DNA of 64,000 bases, taken from positions 51,074,407 through 51,138,406 of the forward strand of contig CM036762.1 of NCBI GenBank assembly GCA_020796225.1, in the 5' to 3' direction. Positions within the stretch are counted from its first letter, which is position 1. Every line of letters starts with the position of its first letter. This document shows, one piece after another, positions 42,903 through 53,284 of this stretch. The translations under genes were made by a program, and so were the position numbers. Under the pieces are notes generated by a model. It was not told the origin of the DNA. It saw only the letters and a program-made list of their open reading frames with translations, and did not search any database. This DNA comes from Arion vulgaris. Its lineage: Eukaryota > Mollusca > Gastropoda > Stylommatophora > Arionidae.

Positions 42903-43235
42903 GATGATGATGATGATGCAGCTGCTACTAATTGGATCATGTTGGATGATAACGGCAGCATCTTCTTCATCGTCTTCTTCTGCAAGTTCCTCTTTCGTTT
43001 CTTTACATTCTGCCTCCACTACATTAACTACTCCATCGTATTCGTCCACATCGGCGCACAGCAGTGAAATAACTTTTAATGCCAAAAAACTTCATGAGCT
43101 TGGCAGCCGTGGACAGTGGTTACTACGACACATGGCCATCATGACACATACGTGCGGGGTCAAGGACATGCCTAATCTCAAAAGAAAATTGTTAGCAAAG
43201 TCTGATGTCACATGCAACGACGGTTCTCAAGCTGG
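42903..43235 (+). CDS. Notum-like secreted carboxylesterase, N-terminal exon
   Basis: Notum is a secreted esterase that removes the palmitoleate from Wnt proteins. The exon is preceded by a good 3' splice site (ttttttgtcctcag ending at 42902). Coding starts at the first of five tandem ATGs (42904) and the exon ends at a perfect donor (GG|gtaagt at 43235/43236), splitting a Gly codon. The 110-residue product begins MMMMMQLLLIGSCWMITAAS, a clear signal peptide, followed by a Ser/Thr-rich stretch (residues ~20-58). It ends DVTCNDGSQAG, matching the conserved VTCNDGSPAGYY entry to the Notum/pectin acetylesterase domain (family knowledge). The catalytic domain must lie in later exons, which I could not find in the window. 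The downstream sequence is repeat-filled intron. Confidence 0.72.
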
Positions 43236-43422
43236 GTAAGTAATAAACTCAATGACTAATAGAAACTTATTATTCTTTCATTGTCATCTTTCTCATTGTT
43301 ATTTAGTCATCATGAATAGTTACATTAGAAAATACTACAATGTTTTCACGTTGTAAGAGCCATCACCAAATCTAAATTTCAGAAAGTAGGTAGGTTGGTT
43401 ACTTCGCCCTTATTAATAATAT

Positions 43423-43588
43423 CAGTGGCGGCTCGTGATCATTTTTGTTAGTGGAGCCAGACAGAAATTTTCGGAAAAATCATGGTTTCGATTAGGCTAT
43501 ATTTTAATGTATAAAATAATAAATACGCGTTACACCTTCTTTTTGGTGGGGCACGGCCCCACTGGCCCTTATTGACGAGCCACCACTG
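43423..43588. mobile_element. MITE-h copy 4 (166 bp), in the Notum-like intron
   Basis: Ends cagtggcggctcgtgatca and gacgagccaccactg, in opposite orientation to copies 1-3. Perfect 8-bp duplications aataatat lie at 43415-43422 and 43589-43596. Confidence 0.93.
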
Positions 43589-43624
43589 AATAATATTAAT
43601 TTTGGTTCGTTCCTCCGCTATTAC

Positions 43625-43910
43625 TTAGCCCTGGCTTTCTTCTTACATCGTAGCACTGTTACCAGGTTGTTGCCCAATGTCGCACAGGTTGTTGCCCAAT
43701 GTCGCACAGGTTGTTGCCCAATGTCGCACAGGTTGTTGCCCAATGTCGCACAGGTTGTTGCCCAATGTCGCACAGGTTGTTGCCCAATGTCGCACAGGTT
43801 GTTGCCCAATGTCGCACAGGTTGTTGCCCAATGTCGCACAGGTTGTTGCCCAATGTCGCAGTTTTCTGTTTTTGACATACGCTGTTCTTGTGGCTTCGGT
43901 GATAGTTATT
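43625..43910 (-). repeat. Dispersed retroposon end expanded by a 22-bp minisatellite
   Basis: The flanks of the array (cactgttaccaggttgttgc on the left, ttttctgtttttgacatacg on the right) match the single-copy locus at 49975-50035. At 43667-43860 the segment gttgttgcccaatgtcgcac is repeated nine times. It is probably the 3' end of a GAA-tailed LINE or SINE on the minus strand. Confidence 0.8.
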
Positions 43911-43950
43911 TTTCCTTTTTTTTGGGGACAGGATTCTGTTTTGTCATTTA

Positions 43951-44210
43951 ACCATATTTTTCGTGATCTAACCATATTTTTCGTGATCTAACCATATTTT
44001 TCGTGATCTAACCATATTTTTCGTGATTTAACCATATTTTTCGTGATCTAACCATATTTTTCGTGATCTAACCATATTTTTCGTGATCTAACCATATTTT
44101 TCGTGATCTAACCATATTTTTCGTGATCTAACCATATTTTTCGTGATCTAACCATATTTTTCGTGATCTAACCATATTTTTCGTGATCTAACCATATTTT
44201 TCGTGATCTT
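43951..44210. repeat. 20-bp minisatellite (accatatttttcgtgatcta)
   Basis: Thirteen units, essentially perfect (one gattta variant near 44027). A very young array. Confidence 0.95.
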
Positions 44211-44416
44211 TCTCTGGCTTTCTTTCCTGATGTTCTGTTATACAAGATTGTATACAGTGGAATTTGGTTGCATTCTAATTAAGTGGCCGAACCACTTCAT
44301 TCATTGTATTCAGGACTCCTTATATGGCACATGAATAATTTTTGCTTGAAGTTTTCTTTTCTTATCATCAGTGTCCCTAGCCATAATAGTAAATATATTC
44401 ATTCTGATTCCGTATT

Positions 44417-44669
44417 CTTCTTCTTCTTTGCGTTCGTTCTTTACGACCAATTGTAATCACTCTTTGTGATATGTTTGATCTTTGCCAAGAACGTGTATAC
44501 GTTGCACATTGGTTTGGTAGGCCCCTAAACACATGACTTCTACACGTTTAGGACACATGCATCCGATTTCAGCCAAACCTCCTTAGTCGCCTCTTACGAC
44601 ATGTGTGGCAGGTAACAGTGGTTCTATTCTTTACACCCCAAATTTGGGCTCCGGTAACCACTCGGGCAG
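44417..44669 (-). mobile_element. SINE-A, minus strand, 253 bp
   Basis: Reverse GAA tail (cttcttcttctttgcgttcg) on the left and head (ccggtaaccactcgggc) on the right. Perfect 11-bp duplications gattccgtatt lie at 44406-44416 and 44670-44680. The length equals that of the copy at 475-727. Confidence 0.95.
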
Positions 44670-44699
44670 GATTCCGTATTATCTTTGTCAATAGTTCTC

Positions 44700-44995
44700 A
44701 AAATATGTGATACAATGGGTACAATGTCACAAGAAGATACTCAATCAAGTGCCATGCCTGCCGGCGTAGGCGATCATGTCTCTCCACAACTCTCTTTACT
44801 TGCTGCATGTAATCAGTTCTGACGTCTATCTTTTGTCTAACCACGATGTCGGGCCATCCAACATCTTCTCTCTCTGTCTTCCATGATCTCTCCTTCCCTG
44901 AATTTTACCTGTTGTCACCAAATGTTCTAAACCTTCTCTTCGCATTACATGTCCGAAGAACCTTGATTATCTGATTCTTATTCTTTTGATAAGGT
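44700..44995 (-). mobile_element. LINE-1-like C-terminal fragment
   Basis: The minus-strand frame reads GHVMRREGLEHLVTTGKI, then QGRRDHGRQREKMLDG, before a stop. Only the last part of a reverse transcriptase remains. Confidence 0.72.
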
Positions 44996-45055
44996 TTCTT
45001 TGTGTGCAGGCCTGATTAAAAACCTCATTTAGAAGATACTAGGCAATGCTATAGG

Positions 45056-45290
45056 CAATGTTAATGCTGTCAGGTTGCCAGTGAGGGAATGCTGTCAGGT
45101 TGCAAGTGAGGGAATGCTGTCAGGTTGGCAGTGAGGGAATGCTGTCAGGTTGCCAGTGAGGGAATACTGTCAGGTTGCAAGTGAGGGTATGCTGTCAGGT
45201 TGCAAGTGAGGGTATGCTGTCAGGTTGCAAGTGAGGGAATGCTGTCAGGTTGCAAGTGAGAAAATGCTCTCAGGTTGCAAGTGAGGGGGC
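45056..45290. repeat. 25-bp minisatellite (gctgtcaggttgcaagtgag)
   Basis: Nine units, with caagtg/ccagtg and gaat/gtat variants. Confidence 0.93.
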
Positions 45291-45805
45291 GTAAAGACAA
45301 CCTGATCAAAACAATGAGTGCTGTCCAATGTTTTTACATATTGGGGCGCATCTGACTGATGGTTGTGGAGGCACTGGCGCCCCATGATTGCAGTACTATG
45401 ATTAACAATAACAATAGTAATGTTAATATTATTAAGGTGCCTACTCTTTCTTTGGTAAAAAAACAACAACAAAAGGGTGGTGTTAGGGGGCGGTAGAATG
45501 GTAACAAAATAAAACAAGACTGTTAAAACATAGAGATTGTGTTCGTGGGAACAAATTAAAAATAGTGATTTATTGAAAAATAGTGCTCATCAATGTATAA
45601 CAAGGGCGCCATGGCGCCCGCGTACACCGATTTAGACAGGGCTGAACAAATCTATCAAGCGACAAAGAGTTTTGTCACAAAGATTACATGATTAAATGGG
45701 AAATAAAACATCGGGAACAGCAGATAACGAAATGAAGACGCATATTACTAACTCATCGATAGATGAAAACACAATGCGCTTGGGAAACGTTTCTTTTGAA
45801 TATAG
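45291..45805. other. No gene seen; one 16-bp perfect palindrome
   Basis: gggcgccatggcgccc at 45604-45619 is a perfect palindrome. No other feature is recognisable. Confidence 0.45.
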
Positions 45806-45901
45806 AAAGACACTGGTGATAAGGAAAGCTAGCCTTTACGCACAAAACTAGTCAGAGACGGCATATTAGTTCCCAAGCCTACTTATGAATTCATATCGCG
45901 C
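45806..45901 (+). repeat. R1 dispersed repeat, copy 3
   Basis: Contains agacactggtgataaggaaa ... tttacgcacaaaac ... cttatgaattcatatcgcg. The 11-bp array begins about 20 bp after it. Confidence 0.6.
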
Positions 45902-45919
45902 CACGAAAAAAACTACTAC

Positions 45920-48235
45920 TGCACTCCCAACTGTTCTACTACTGTTCTACTACTGTTCTACTGCTGTTCTACTACTGTTCTACTACTGTTCTACTACTGC
46001 ACTCTCAACTGTTCTACTACTGTTCTACAACTGTTCTACTACTGTTCTACTACTGTTCTACTACTGTTCTACTACTGTTCTACAACTGTTCTACAACTGT
46101 TCTACTACTGTTCTACTACTGTTCTACTACTGTTCTACTACTGTTCTACAACTGTTCTACTACTGTTCTACTACTGTTCTACTACTGTTCTACAACTGTT
46201 CTACTACTGTTCTACAACTGTTCTACTACTGTTCTACTACTGTTCTACAACTGTTCTACTACTGTTCTACAACTGTTCTACTACTGTTCTACTACTGTTC
46301 TACAACTGTTCTACTACTGTTCTATAACTGTTCTACTACTGTTCTACAACTGTTCTACTACTGTTCTACAACTGTTCTACTACTGTTCTACTACTGTTCT
46401 ACTACTGCACTCCCAACTGTTCTACTACTGTTCTACTACTGTTCTACTACTGCACTCTCAACTGTTCTACTACTGTTCTACAACTGTTCTACTACTGTTC
46501 TACTACTGTTCTACTACTGCACTCCCAACTGTTCTACTACTGTTCTACTACTGTTCTACTACTGTTCTACTACTGTTCTACTGCTGCACTCACAACTGTT
46601 CTACTACTGTTCTACTGCTGCACTCACAACTGTTCTACTACTGTTCTACTGCTGCACTCACAACTGTTCTACTACTGTTCTACTGCTGCACTCATAACTG
46701 TTCTACTACTGTTCTACTGCTGCACTCACAACTGTTCTACTACTGTTCTACTACTGTTCTACAACTGTTCTACTACTGTTCTACTACTGTTCTACTACTG
46801 TTCTACTACTGTTCTACTACTGTTCTACAACTGTTCTACTACTGTTCTACTACTGTTCTACTACTGTTCTACTACTGTTCTACTACTGTTCTACTACTGC
46901 ACTCCCAACTGTTCTACTACTGCACTCCCAACTGTTCTACTACTGCACTCACAACTGTTCTACAACTGTTCTACTACTGTTCTACAACTGTTCTACTACT
47001 GTTCTACTACTGTTCTACTACTGTTCTACTACTGTTCTACTACTGCACTCCCAACTGTTCTACTACTGCACTCCCAACTGTTCTACTACTGCACTCCCAA
47101 CTGTTCTACTACTGCACTCCCAACTGTTCTACTACTGTTCTACTACTGTTCTACTACTGTTCTACTACTACTCCAACTGTTCTACTACTGCACTCCCAAC
47201 TGTTCTACTACTGCACTCCCAACTGTTCTACTACTGTTCTACTACTGTTCTACTACTGTTCTACTACTGCACTCACAACTGTTCTACTACTGCACTCACA
47301 ACTGTTCTACTACTGTCTCTACTGCACTCTCAACTGTTCTACTACTGTTCTACTACTGCACTCCCAACTGTTCTACTACTGCACTCCCAACTGTTCTACT
47401 ACTGTTCTACTACTGCACTCCCAACTGTTCTACTACTGTTCTACTACTGCACTCCCAACTGTTCTACTACTGCACTCCCAACTGTTCTACTACTGTTCTA
47501 CTACTGCACTCCCAACTGTTCTACTACTGTTCTACTACTGCCTCCAACTGTTCTACTACTGCACTCCCAACTGTTCTACTACTGTTCTACTACTGCACTC
47601 CCAACTGTTCTACTACTGTTCTCTACTGTTCTACTACTGCACTCCCAACTGTTCTACTACTGTTCTACTACTGCACTCCCAACTGTTCTACTACTGTTCT
47701 ACTGTTCTACTCTGCACTCCCAACTGTTCTACTACTGTTCTACTACTGCACTCCCAACTGTTCTACTACTGTTCTACTACTGTTCTACTTCTGCACTCCC
47801 AACTGTTCTACTACTGTTCTACTACTGTTCTACTTCTGCACTCCCAACTGTTCTACTACTGTTCTACTACTGCACTCCCAACTGTTCTACTACTGTTCTA
47901 CTACTGCACTCCCAACTGTTCTACTACTGTTCTACTCTGCACTCCAACTGTTCTACTACTGCACTCCCAACTGTTCTACTACTTTCTACTCTGCACTCTC
48001 AACTGTTCTACTAATGCACTCCCAACTGTTCTACTACTGTTCTACTACTGCACTCATCAACTGTTCTACTGCTGCACTCCAACTGCATTCTACTACGCAC
48101 TCCAACTGTTCTACTCTGCACTCCAACTGTTCTACTACTGCACTCTCAAATTTTCTACTACTGCACTCTCAAATGTTCTACTACTGCACTCTCAAATGTT
48201 CTACTACTGCACTCTCAAATGTTCTACTACTGCAA
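45920..48235. repeat. 11-bp satellite (ctgttctacta) with gcactccca interludes
   Basis: Over 2.3 kb of an 11-bp unit. From about 46400 rightwards it is regularly interspersed with ctgcactcccaactgttc, giving a higher-order repeat of 22-45 bp. It degrades after 47930. Plus-strand LLLFYYCSTTV frames are artefacts. Confidence 0.95.
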
Positions 48236-48436
48236 TCATTCCTTTATTGCGTACTATTTCTACATTAACTACTTTGAATACTGCAAGCGATCACTACTTT
48301 TAGTATTGCTTCAGTTATTACATTTATAACTACTGCAACTACTACATTTACTATTTCTGCAATTACTGCTTTAAATCTTACAGAATGCTGCACGTGCATC
48401 AGCTACTTTTAGCTTACTGCATATTGTTATATTTAC
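48236..48436. other. Decayed array edge
   Basis: Loose ctactg and actgc words continue without a regular unit. No gene. Confidence 0.4.
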
Positions 48437-48835
48437 AATCTTCTTCTTCTGTGAACGCTCCATATCGATCATTTATTAAGCCACTCTTTGTGGTTTGTAT
48501 GTGATCTGAGCCTAAGAGCGATTGTGCCAGTTATGCACCTATGAGGGCCTAGGTCAGCACATCCGATTTTTTACCACGCTTTTTATTTACTAGCCCTTTC
48601 GCTGCTACATACTTTCCGAAGACGGAGCTAAAACTACTCTCTTTGTTTCTAGGTCCAAACGTAAATGTACGCCTAAAGCAATGATAGTAGAAATGTATAA
48701 CGTCTTAACACGTCTTTAGCCCACAGAGGAGAGATAATAACAGACGTGTTAATGCGTCTTTCGAAGTGAATGGTAAAAACGTCTATACACGTCCTTAGCA
48801 GCTAAAAGGCTAGGATACCTTTCCCTAGAATATTT
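48437..48835 (-). mobile_element. SINE-C, minus strand, split by a CTAG-flanked MITE
   Basis: The tail and body lie at 48437-48593 (ttcttcttctgtgaacgctc ... ctttttatttactag). After the insert, gatacctttccctag follows as expected for SINE-C (ggtagcttccctag). The head portion beyond 48825 is lost. Confidence 0.83.
48594..48809. mobile_element. Miniature TIR element (216 bp) with CTAG duplication
   Basis: Inserted in SINE-C. Ends are ccctttcgctgcta and the complement of ccttttagctgcta (12 of 14 matching). CTAG is duplicated on both sides (48590-48593 and 48810-48813). The interior has three aacgtct/acgtgt words (for example aacgtcttaacacgtc) near both ends. The termini recall piggyBac-like ends, but that superfamily uses TTAA, so the class is uncertain. 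No ORF. Confidence 0.82.
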
Positions 48836-48894
48836 ACAATCTATGCTTTATCAAAAGAATATTTTGTTATTTTTTTCGACTACTATTTATTCCA

Positions 48895-48896
48895 TT

Positions 48897-48933
<37 letters not shown>

Positions 48934-48952
48934 ATCTATCTCTCGTTTCATT
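48895..48952. repeat. (tctc/tatc)n microsatellite
   Basis: An interrupted tctctctatc run. Confidence 0.9.
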
Positions 48953-49074
48953 ATTCGTTATTATACTTATTAATAGAGTCAATAAAATAATGAACATAAA
49001 ATGAAACGAATTCAGGAGAAGTGATTAAATCAAAGAAATATCTTGTCAACTATTAGTAACAATTGTTATAATAA

Positions 49075-49352
49075 GGAGAAGATGGAGATATGTTGGACAC
49101 ACTGTGATGAAAATGATAAAAAATGAAAATGATAAAAAAATATCAAAGCAGGCATTGAAGTTGGAAGCAAAGTGTTCAAGAAAGAAAGAACAATCTAAGG
49201 AGAACATGAAACGAACTTTGCTGAGAAAGGCAAGAAATATTGGTCTCAGTTCCATGGAGATTGAGCGAGTTTCCCAGGATAGAGCGGTATGGAGAAATTG
49301 CTTGCAGGTCCTCTGTAACGTATAACGGTACGAGAGGAATTATTATTATTAC
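49075..49352 (+). mobile_element. LINE-3 3' end with an (att)n tail
   Basis: Frames read KARNIGLSSMEIERVSQDRA then VWRNCLQVLC, ending cgtataacggtacgagagga with a (att)n tail at 49341-49352. This is the best LINE-3 copy. Confidence 0.78.
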
Positions 49353-49354
49353 TA

Positions 49355-49608
49355 TAGAGAGCCGCAGTAGCGTAGTTGTTAGTGAACTCCTTTCTTATGC
49401 AATTGTCCCGGTTCAATCCCACAGTGGGCATGGAATATTTTCAACCTTAACGGGTCTCAAATCGACCCAGTCTCAATTGGGTCCCAGGAAAAGCACTGGG
49501 AAGTAAAGGCGGCCGTCGTGATGGGCGACAACATCATCTATCGCGTGCCGACGGTCAATGATAACACAACCCTAACACAGTGTTACCCTATATAACTCGA
49601 GGAAAAAA
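49355..49608 (+). mobile_element. SINE-H
   Basis: Head with perfect A box tagcgtagttg and B box ggttcaatccc, a ~170-bp body (gaaaagcactgggaagtaaa, gtcgtgatgggcgaca), and poly-A at 49600-49608. It sits in the LINE-3 tail. Confidence 0.87.
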
Positions 49609-49950
49609 AAACCCGGCTCTTCTACTTTAACAAAAAATACTTATTCACAAAATACTGCTGTTAGAGCTATTTCCTCCTCTTTGTTATGGAACGTACATCA
49701 ACAGCAGTACTGACATTTCATAAACATGTTTGGCTGAAATGTATATCTCTAATCTTTTTAGTCAAAGAAAATATTCTTACTACAGGTAAACCTCTCCAGT
49801 TACAAGAAAACATCGTCTTCGAAATTATAATGTTTATAAAGGGTACCTGTTGCTGTTACCACTTACCTGTTTGTGAGAAGATCGCCAAACTTCAAATATA
49901 AACGATAACTGTGACGTCGATCATATCATCATTATCTTTCTCTACAATCA
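49609..49950. other. No gene recognised
   Basis: A 71-codon plus-strand frame has no motif I recognise. Confidence 0.35.
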
Positions 49951-50048
49951 TCTTTTTCTTCTTCTTTTGTCGTCACACTGTTACCGGGTTGTTGCCCAGT
50001 GTTGTGGTTTTTCTGTTTTTGTCTTGAGCTGTTCTGGGTCATCACCAT
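49951..50048 (-). repeat. Dispersed retroposon end, single-unit form
   Basis: Contains cactgttaccgggttgttgc and ttttctgtttttgtcttgag. It is the unexpanded counterpart of 43625-43910, with one copy of the gttgttgcccagtgt segment. The cttcttctttt at the left is the reverse GAA tail. Confidence 0.75.
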
Positions 50049-50208
50049 CAGTGGCGGCTCGTGATAGTTTTTGTTTGTGGGGCCAGACACACATTTTCGG
50101 GTAAATCATGGGTTTGGGTTAGGTTATATTTTAATTTATTAAATCATAAATACATGTTACACATTATTGTGGGGGCTGGCCTCTGGCCCTAATGACGAGC
50201 CGCCACTG
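50049..50208. mobile_element. MITE-h copy 5 (160 bp)
   Basis: Ends cagtggcggctcgtgata and gacgagccgccactg. Perfect 8-bp duplications atcaccat lie at 50041-50048 and 50209-50216. Confidence 0.93.
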
Positions 50209-50216
50209 ATCACCAT

Positions 50217-50497
50217 CATCAAATAGCTTGTACTGAGCAGAACTATGTCGCCACCCTAGTAGTCCTTCGGGATTTATCTATCTCATAGGCCAGATGTTCC
50301 GCCTCTCTAGCAGTCATGTTCAGATCATCAGTTACATCCTGAATCTCTCTTCTTCTGTGTCTTTCTCTTCTCTTCTTTGCAAGGATGTTTCCTTCCATAA
50401 TGATCTTCTCCAGCTCTGCATGTCTTTTTTTATATGCTCAAAATTTTCTTCATTTTTATTATTTTTATTTTCTCTTCAAACGAATTAGTGAATGTTT
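50217..50497 (-). mobile_element. LINE-1 3' end, minus strand
   Basis: Starts with the family 3' terminus (catcaaatagcttgtactga) on the left, then ggccagatgttccgcctctc and the coding tail. MITE-h copy 5 inserted at its (cat)n tail. Confidence 0.75.
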
Positions 50498-50665
50498 ACT
50501 GAACTACGTTGCAGCAGTCCAGGTAGACCCATAGGTACTCAATCTCTCCCAACAGAAGACGAAGGGTATGCACATTGATAGCTGCTGTGGCTTGCCAGTT
50601 AAACATACTCCTCTCTCTACCACTCAAACATCCAGATCTACTTGGACAACATGTCATTCTAAATG
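50498..50665 (-). mobile_element. LINE-4 fragment
   Basis: Contains gcaccatag-type blocks shared with 53.3 kb (gacccataggtactcaatct, gttaaacatactcctctctc). It is cut off by the 31-bp array. Confidence 0.65.
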
Positions 50666-50669
50666 TTTG

Positions 50670-51518
50670 GACATGGAGAGGGAAATGATGTCAATGTTTG
50701 GACATGGGGAGGGAAATGATGACAATGTTTGGACATGGAGAGTAAAATGATGTCAATGTTTGGACATGGAGAGTAAAATGATGTCAATGTTTGGACATGG
50801 AGAGTAAAATGATGTAAATGTTTGGACATGGAGAGGGAAATGATGTCAATGTTTGGACATGGAGAGGGAAATGATGTAAATGTTTGGACATGGAGAGGGA
50901 AATAATGACAATGTTTGGACATGGAGAGGGAAATGATGACAATGTGTGGACATGGAGAGGGAAATGATGCCAATGTTTGAACAAGGAAAGGTAAATAATG
51001 TCAATGTTTGGACATGGAGAAGGAAATGTCAATGGTTGGACATCGAGAGGGAAATGATGACAATGTTTGGACATGGAGAGGGAAATGATGATAATGTGTG
51101 GACATGGAGAGGGAAATGATGTCAATGTTTGAACAAGCAGAGGGAAATGATGTCAATGTTTGGACATAGAGAGGGAAATGATGTCAATGTTAGGACATAG
51201 AGAGTGAAATGATGTCAATGTTTGGACATGGAGTGGGAAATTATGTCAATGTTTGGACATGGAGAGGGAAATGATGTCAATGTTTGGACATGGAGAGGAA
51301 ATGATGTCAATGTTTGGACATGGAGAGGAAATGATGTCAATGTTTGAACAAGGGAGGAAATAATGTCAATGTTTGGACATGGAGAGGGAAATGATGTCAA
51401 TTTTTGGACATGGAGAGGGAAATGATGTCAATGTTTGGACATGGAGAGGGAAATGATGTCAATGTTTGAACAAGGGAGGAAATAATGTCAATGTTTGGAC
51501 ATGGAGAAGGAAATACTG
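50670..51518. repeat. 31-bp minisatellite (tgtttggacatggagaggga)
   Basis: About 27 units with gatgtcaatg, gatgacaatg and gatgtaaatg variants and a distinctive tgaacaaggg unit that recurs at ~50976, ~51130, ~51342 and ~51466, showing block duplication. Confidence 0.94.
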
Positions 51519-51544
51519 GAGAGATGCCTTATGTATTATCATTA

Positions 51545-51960
51545 CGCCCGAGTGATTACCGTGGCCCAAATTTGGGGTGTAAAGAATAGAACCACTGTTA
51601 CCTGCCACGCATGTCGTAAGAGGCGGCTAAGGAGGTTTGGCTGAAATCGGATGTACATGTCCGCTAGGGAATGCTAACCCGAAACAAATGCTTGCAGAAA
51701 ACGGATGCACCAGGCCGTAAGGCGCATAACATGGTGCAACGACCCCTCACAATGAGGAATGGGATAACGGATTATACGGTTGCCAATCTGCGTCGGAGAT
51801 TTAGCCACGCAGTAAGAATGTCAGCCTTACCATCACGAGGGTGGCCAAAATTACTGCGGGAAGAGGTCGGCACAAATGGGGAGGCAGAAATCATAGGAAT
51901 TATATCCTACAGAACTGACCCCAGTATGCAGACTTGAGAAGAAAGAGGTGACCCACTTAC
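51545..51960 (+). mobile_element. Chimeric SINE: SINE-A head joined to a third A/C-type body
   Basis: The SINE-A head and core (gcccgagtgattaccgtggc, catgtcgtaagaggcggct) run to about 51662. They continue into a different body (cagaaaacggatgcaccagg, cgtaaggcgcataacatgg) that resembles the middle of SINE-C. The 88-bp repeats that follow are probably part of the same element. Confidence 0.65.
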
Positions 51961-51970
51961 ACCAGCGTCC

Positions 51971-52237
51971 AAGACAAACTGTATGGCGCAGCTGACAATC
52001 TGAGGCAGACGGATGCCTTTATTAGAGAATCCGAAATCAAAATCTAGTGAGAACGCAGAAGACAAACTGAATGGCGTGGCTGATAATCTGAGGCAGACGG
52101 ATGCCTTTATTAGAGAAACCGAAATCCCAATCTAGTGAGAACGCAGAAGACAAACTGTATGGCGTGGCTGATAATCTGAGGCAGACGGATGCCTTTATTA
52201 GAGAATCCGAAATCCCAATCTAGTGAGAACGCAGAAG
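51971..52237. repeat. 88-bp tandem triplication with a GAA tail
   Basis: Three units starting aagacaaactgtatggcg with ctgaggcagacggatgcc inside, at 51971, 52059 and 52147. The last ends in gaagaagaagaag, so the array is internal to a retroposon and adjacent to its tail. Confidence 0.9.
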
Positions 52238-52239
52238 AA

Positions 52240-52913
52240 GAAGAAGTATCATTAAAGTATGTCGTGTATGCCATGGCGTCCACATAAGTTGTTCCCAGGA
52301 GGGCAAAAAAAGTTATTTGATAATTTACTACGCGGAAATAGAGAAAACCAGATTTACGTAAAACTGTTTTATCCAAAGATCCATTTCCCAGGAGGTGGCT
52401 CTTGCTTCACTTTGACTTACTGTATGGACGCCCATGATGTCAATCTGCAACTATTGGAAACATAATAAATAATGTATAAAATAAATTAATTCAATAAAGG
52501 GGGCAAGGAAGATTATCCAGATGTATTTTGCTTTTAAGTTGCTATACACATGGAAGATTTTCGTGCAAACGTTGTGATTGTTGTTGCTTGCATTCCCGTG
52601 TAGCGCACTAGAACCAATAAAGACCACCCGAGAGAACAGAGAAACCACCTGCGGTTTGTTGAGGTTGAAAGGATGGTTAGATAATCGTTTTATTTGATGT
52701 TTTGGAACTGCCGCAAAGTCGCGACATGAGATCAAAGGGTCGTCGAAGACTAGGTGTACTCTTCATACACCTCCTGTTGCTTGAGCGCAGGTGATTCCCA
52801 AACTGTTTAATGACAGACCCACAGTAATTGAGCTATTGCTAACAGTAACACACACTCTCAATTTAATAATTGTTCTTTTTTTTCAAATATTTTTAATGTG
52901 CATGAAATTTGTT
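52240..52913. other. No gene recognised
   Basis: Frames of 68-94 codons on both strands show no recognisable motif. An imperfect inverted pair (ccatggcgtccaca near 52268 and tatggacgcccatg near 52422) is noted without interpretation. Confidence 0.35.
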
Positions 52914-53148
52914 TGAGAATCGCAGTAGAGTAGTTGTTAGTGAATTTGCTTCTTATGCTAGTGGTTAGGGTTCGATTCCACAGTGTTTTAACAATTTTAC
53001 CGACCGTAACGGCTCTCATGTCGACACTGGGAAAAGCACTGGGAAGTAAAGGTGGCCGACGTGATATTGACCACATCACCCATCGTGTGCCGATGGTCAA
53101 TGAAATATACGGGCCTAACAACATATTACGGTATATAACACGTAAAAG
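52914..53148 (+). mobile_element. SINE-H
   Basis: A box tagagtagttg, perfect B box ggttcgattcc, body gaaaagcactgggaagtaaa and ggccgacgtgatattgacca. The 3' end runs to tatataacacg. Confidence 0.85.
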
Positions 53149-53284
53149 TGAGTTCATATTCCCCCTTTTAAAAATTAAATTTGTTTAAAATTTACGTCTA
53201 GTAAGCTTTGTCTAGTAAGCTTTGAGACTAGTTACTTCTAATAATAGTAGTTATAATAATCATTTCTGTTATGTCTATTTTGGT
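53149..53284. other. No feature; duplicated gtctagtaagctttg
   Basis: The 15-mer gtctagtaagctttg occurs twice in tandem at about 53195-53225. Confidence 0.5.

Noticed and set aside
42778..42903. Upstream in-frame ATG at 42778 as the start of the Notum-like protein
   Set aside because: It lies in the SINE-E tail, the intervening peptide is not signal-peptide-like, and a splice acceptor ends at 42902. The ATG cluster at 42904 is preferred.
43621..43991. Overlapping frames with CDIGQQPVRHWATT repeats
   Set aside because: Translations of the 22-bp minisatellite in all frames.
45604..45619. 16-bp perfect palindrome gggcgccatggcgccc as a regulatory site
   Set aside because: Single occurrence without context; short GC palindromes arise by chance in 64 kb often enough to be unconvincing.
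45885..46697. 270-codon frame LLLFYYCSTTV, resembling a hydrophobic repeat protein
   Set aside because: 11-bp satellite translation; 33 bp makes an 11-residue period in every frame.
52259..52465. Frame near an imperfect inverted pair (ccatggcgtccaca / tatggacgcccatg) as a small TIR element
   Set aside because: The inverted match is short and imperfect and no target duplication was found.
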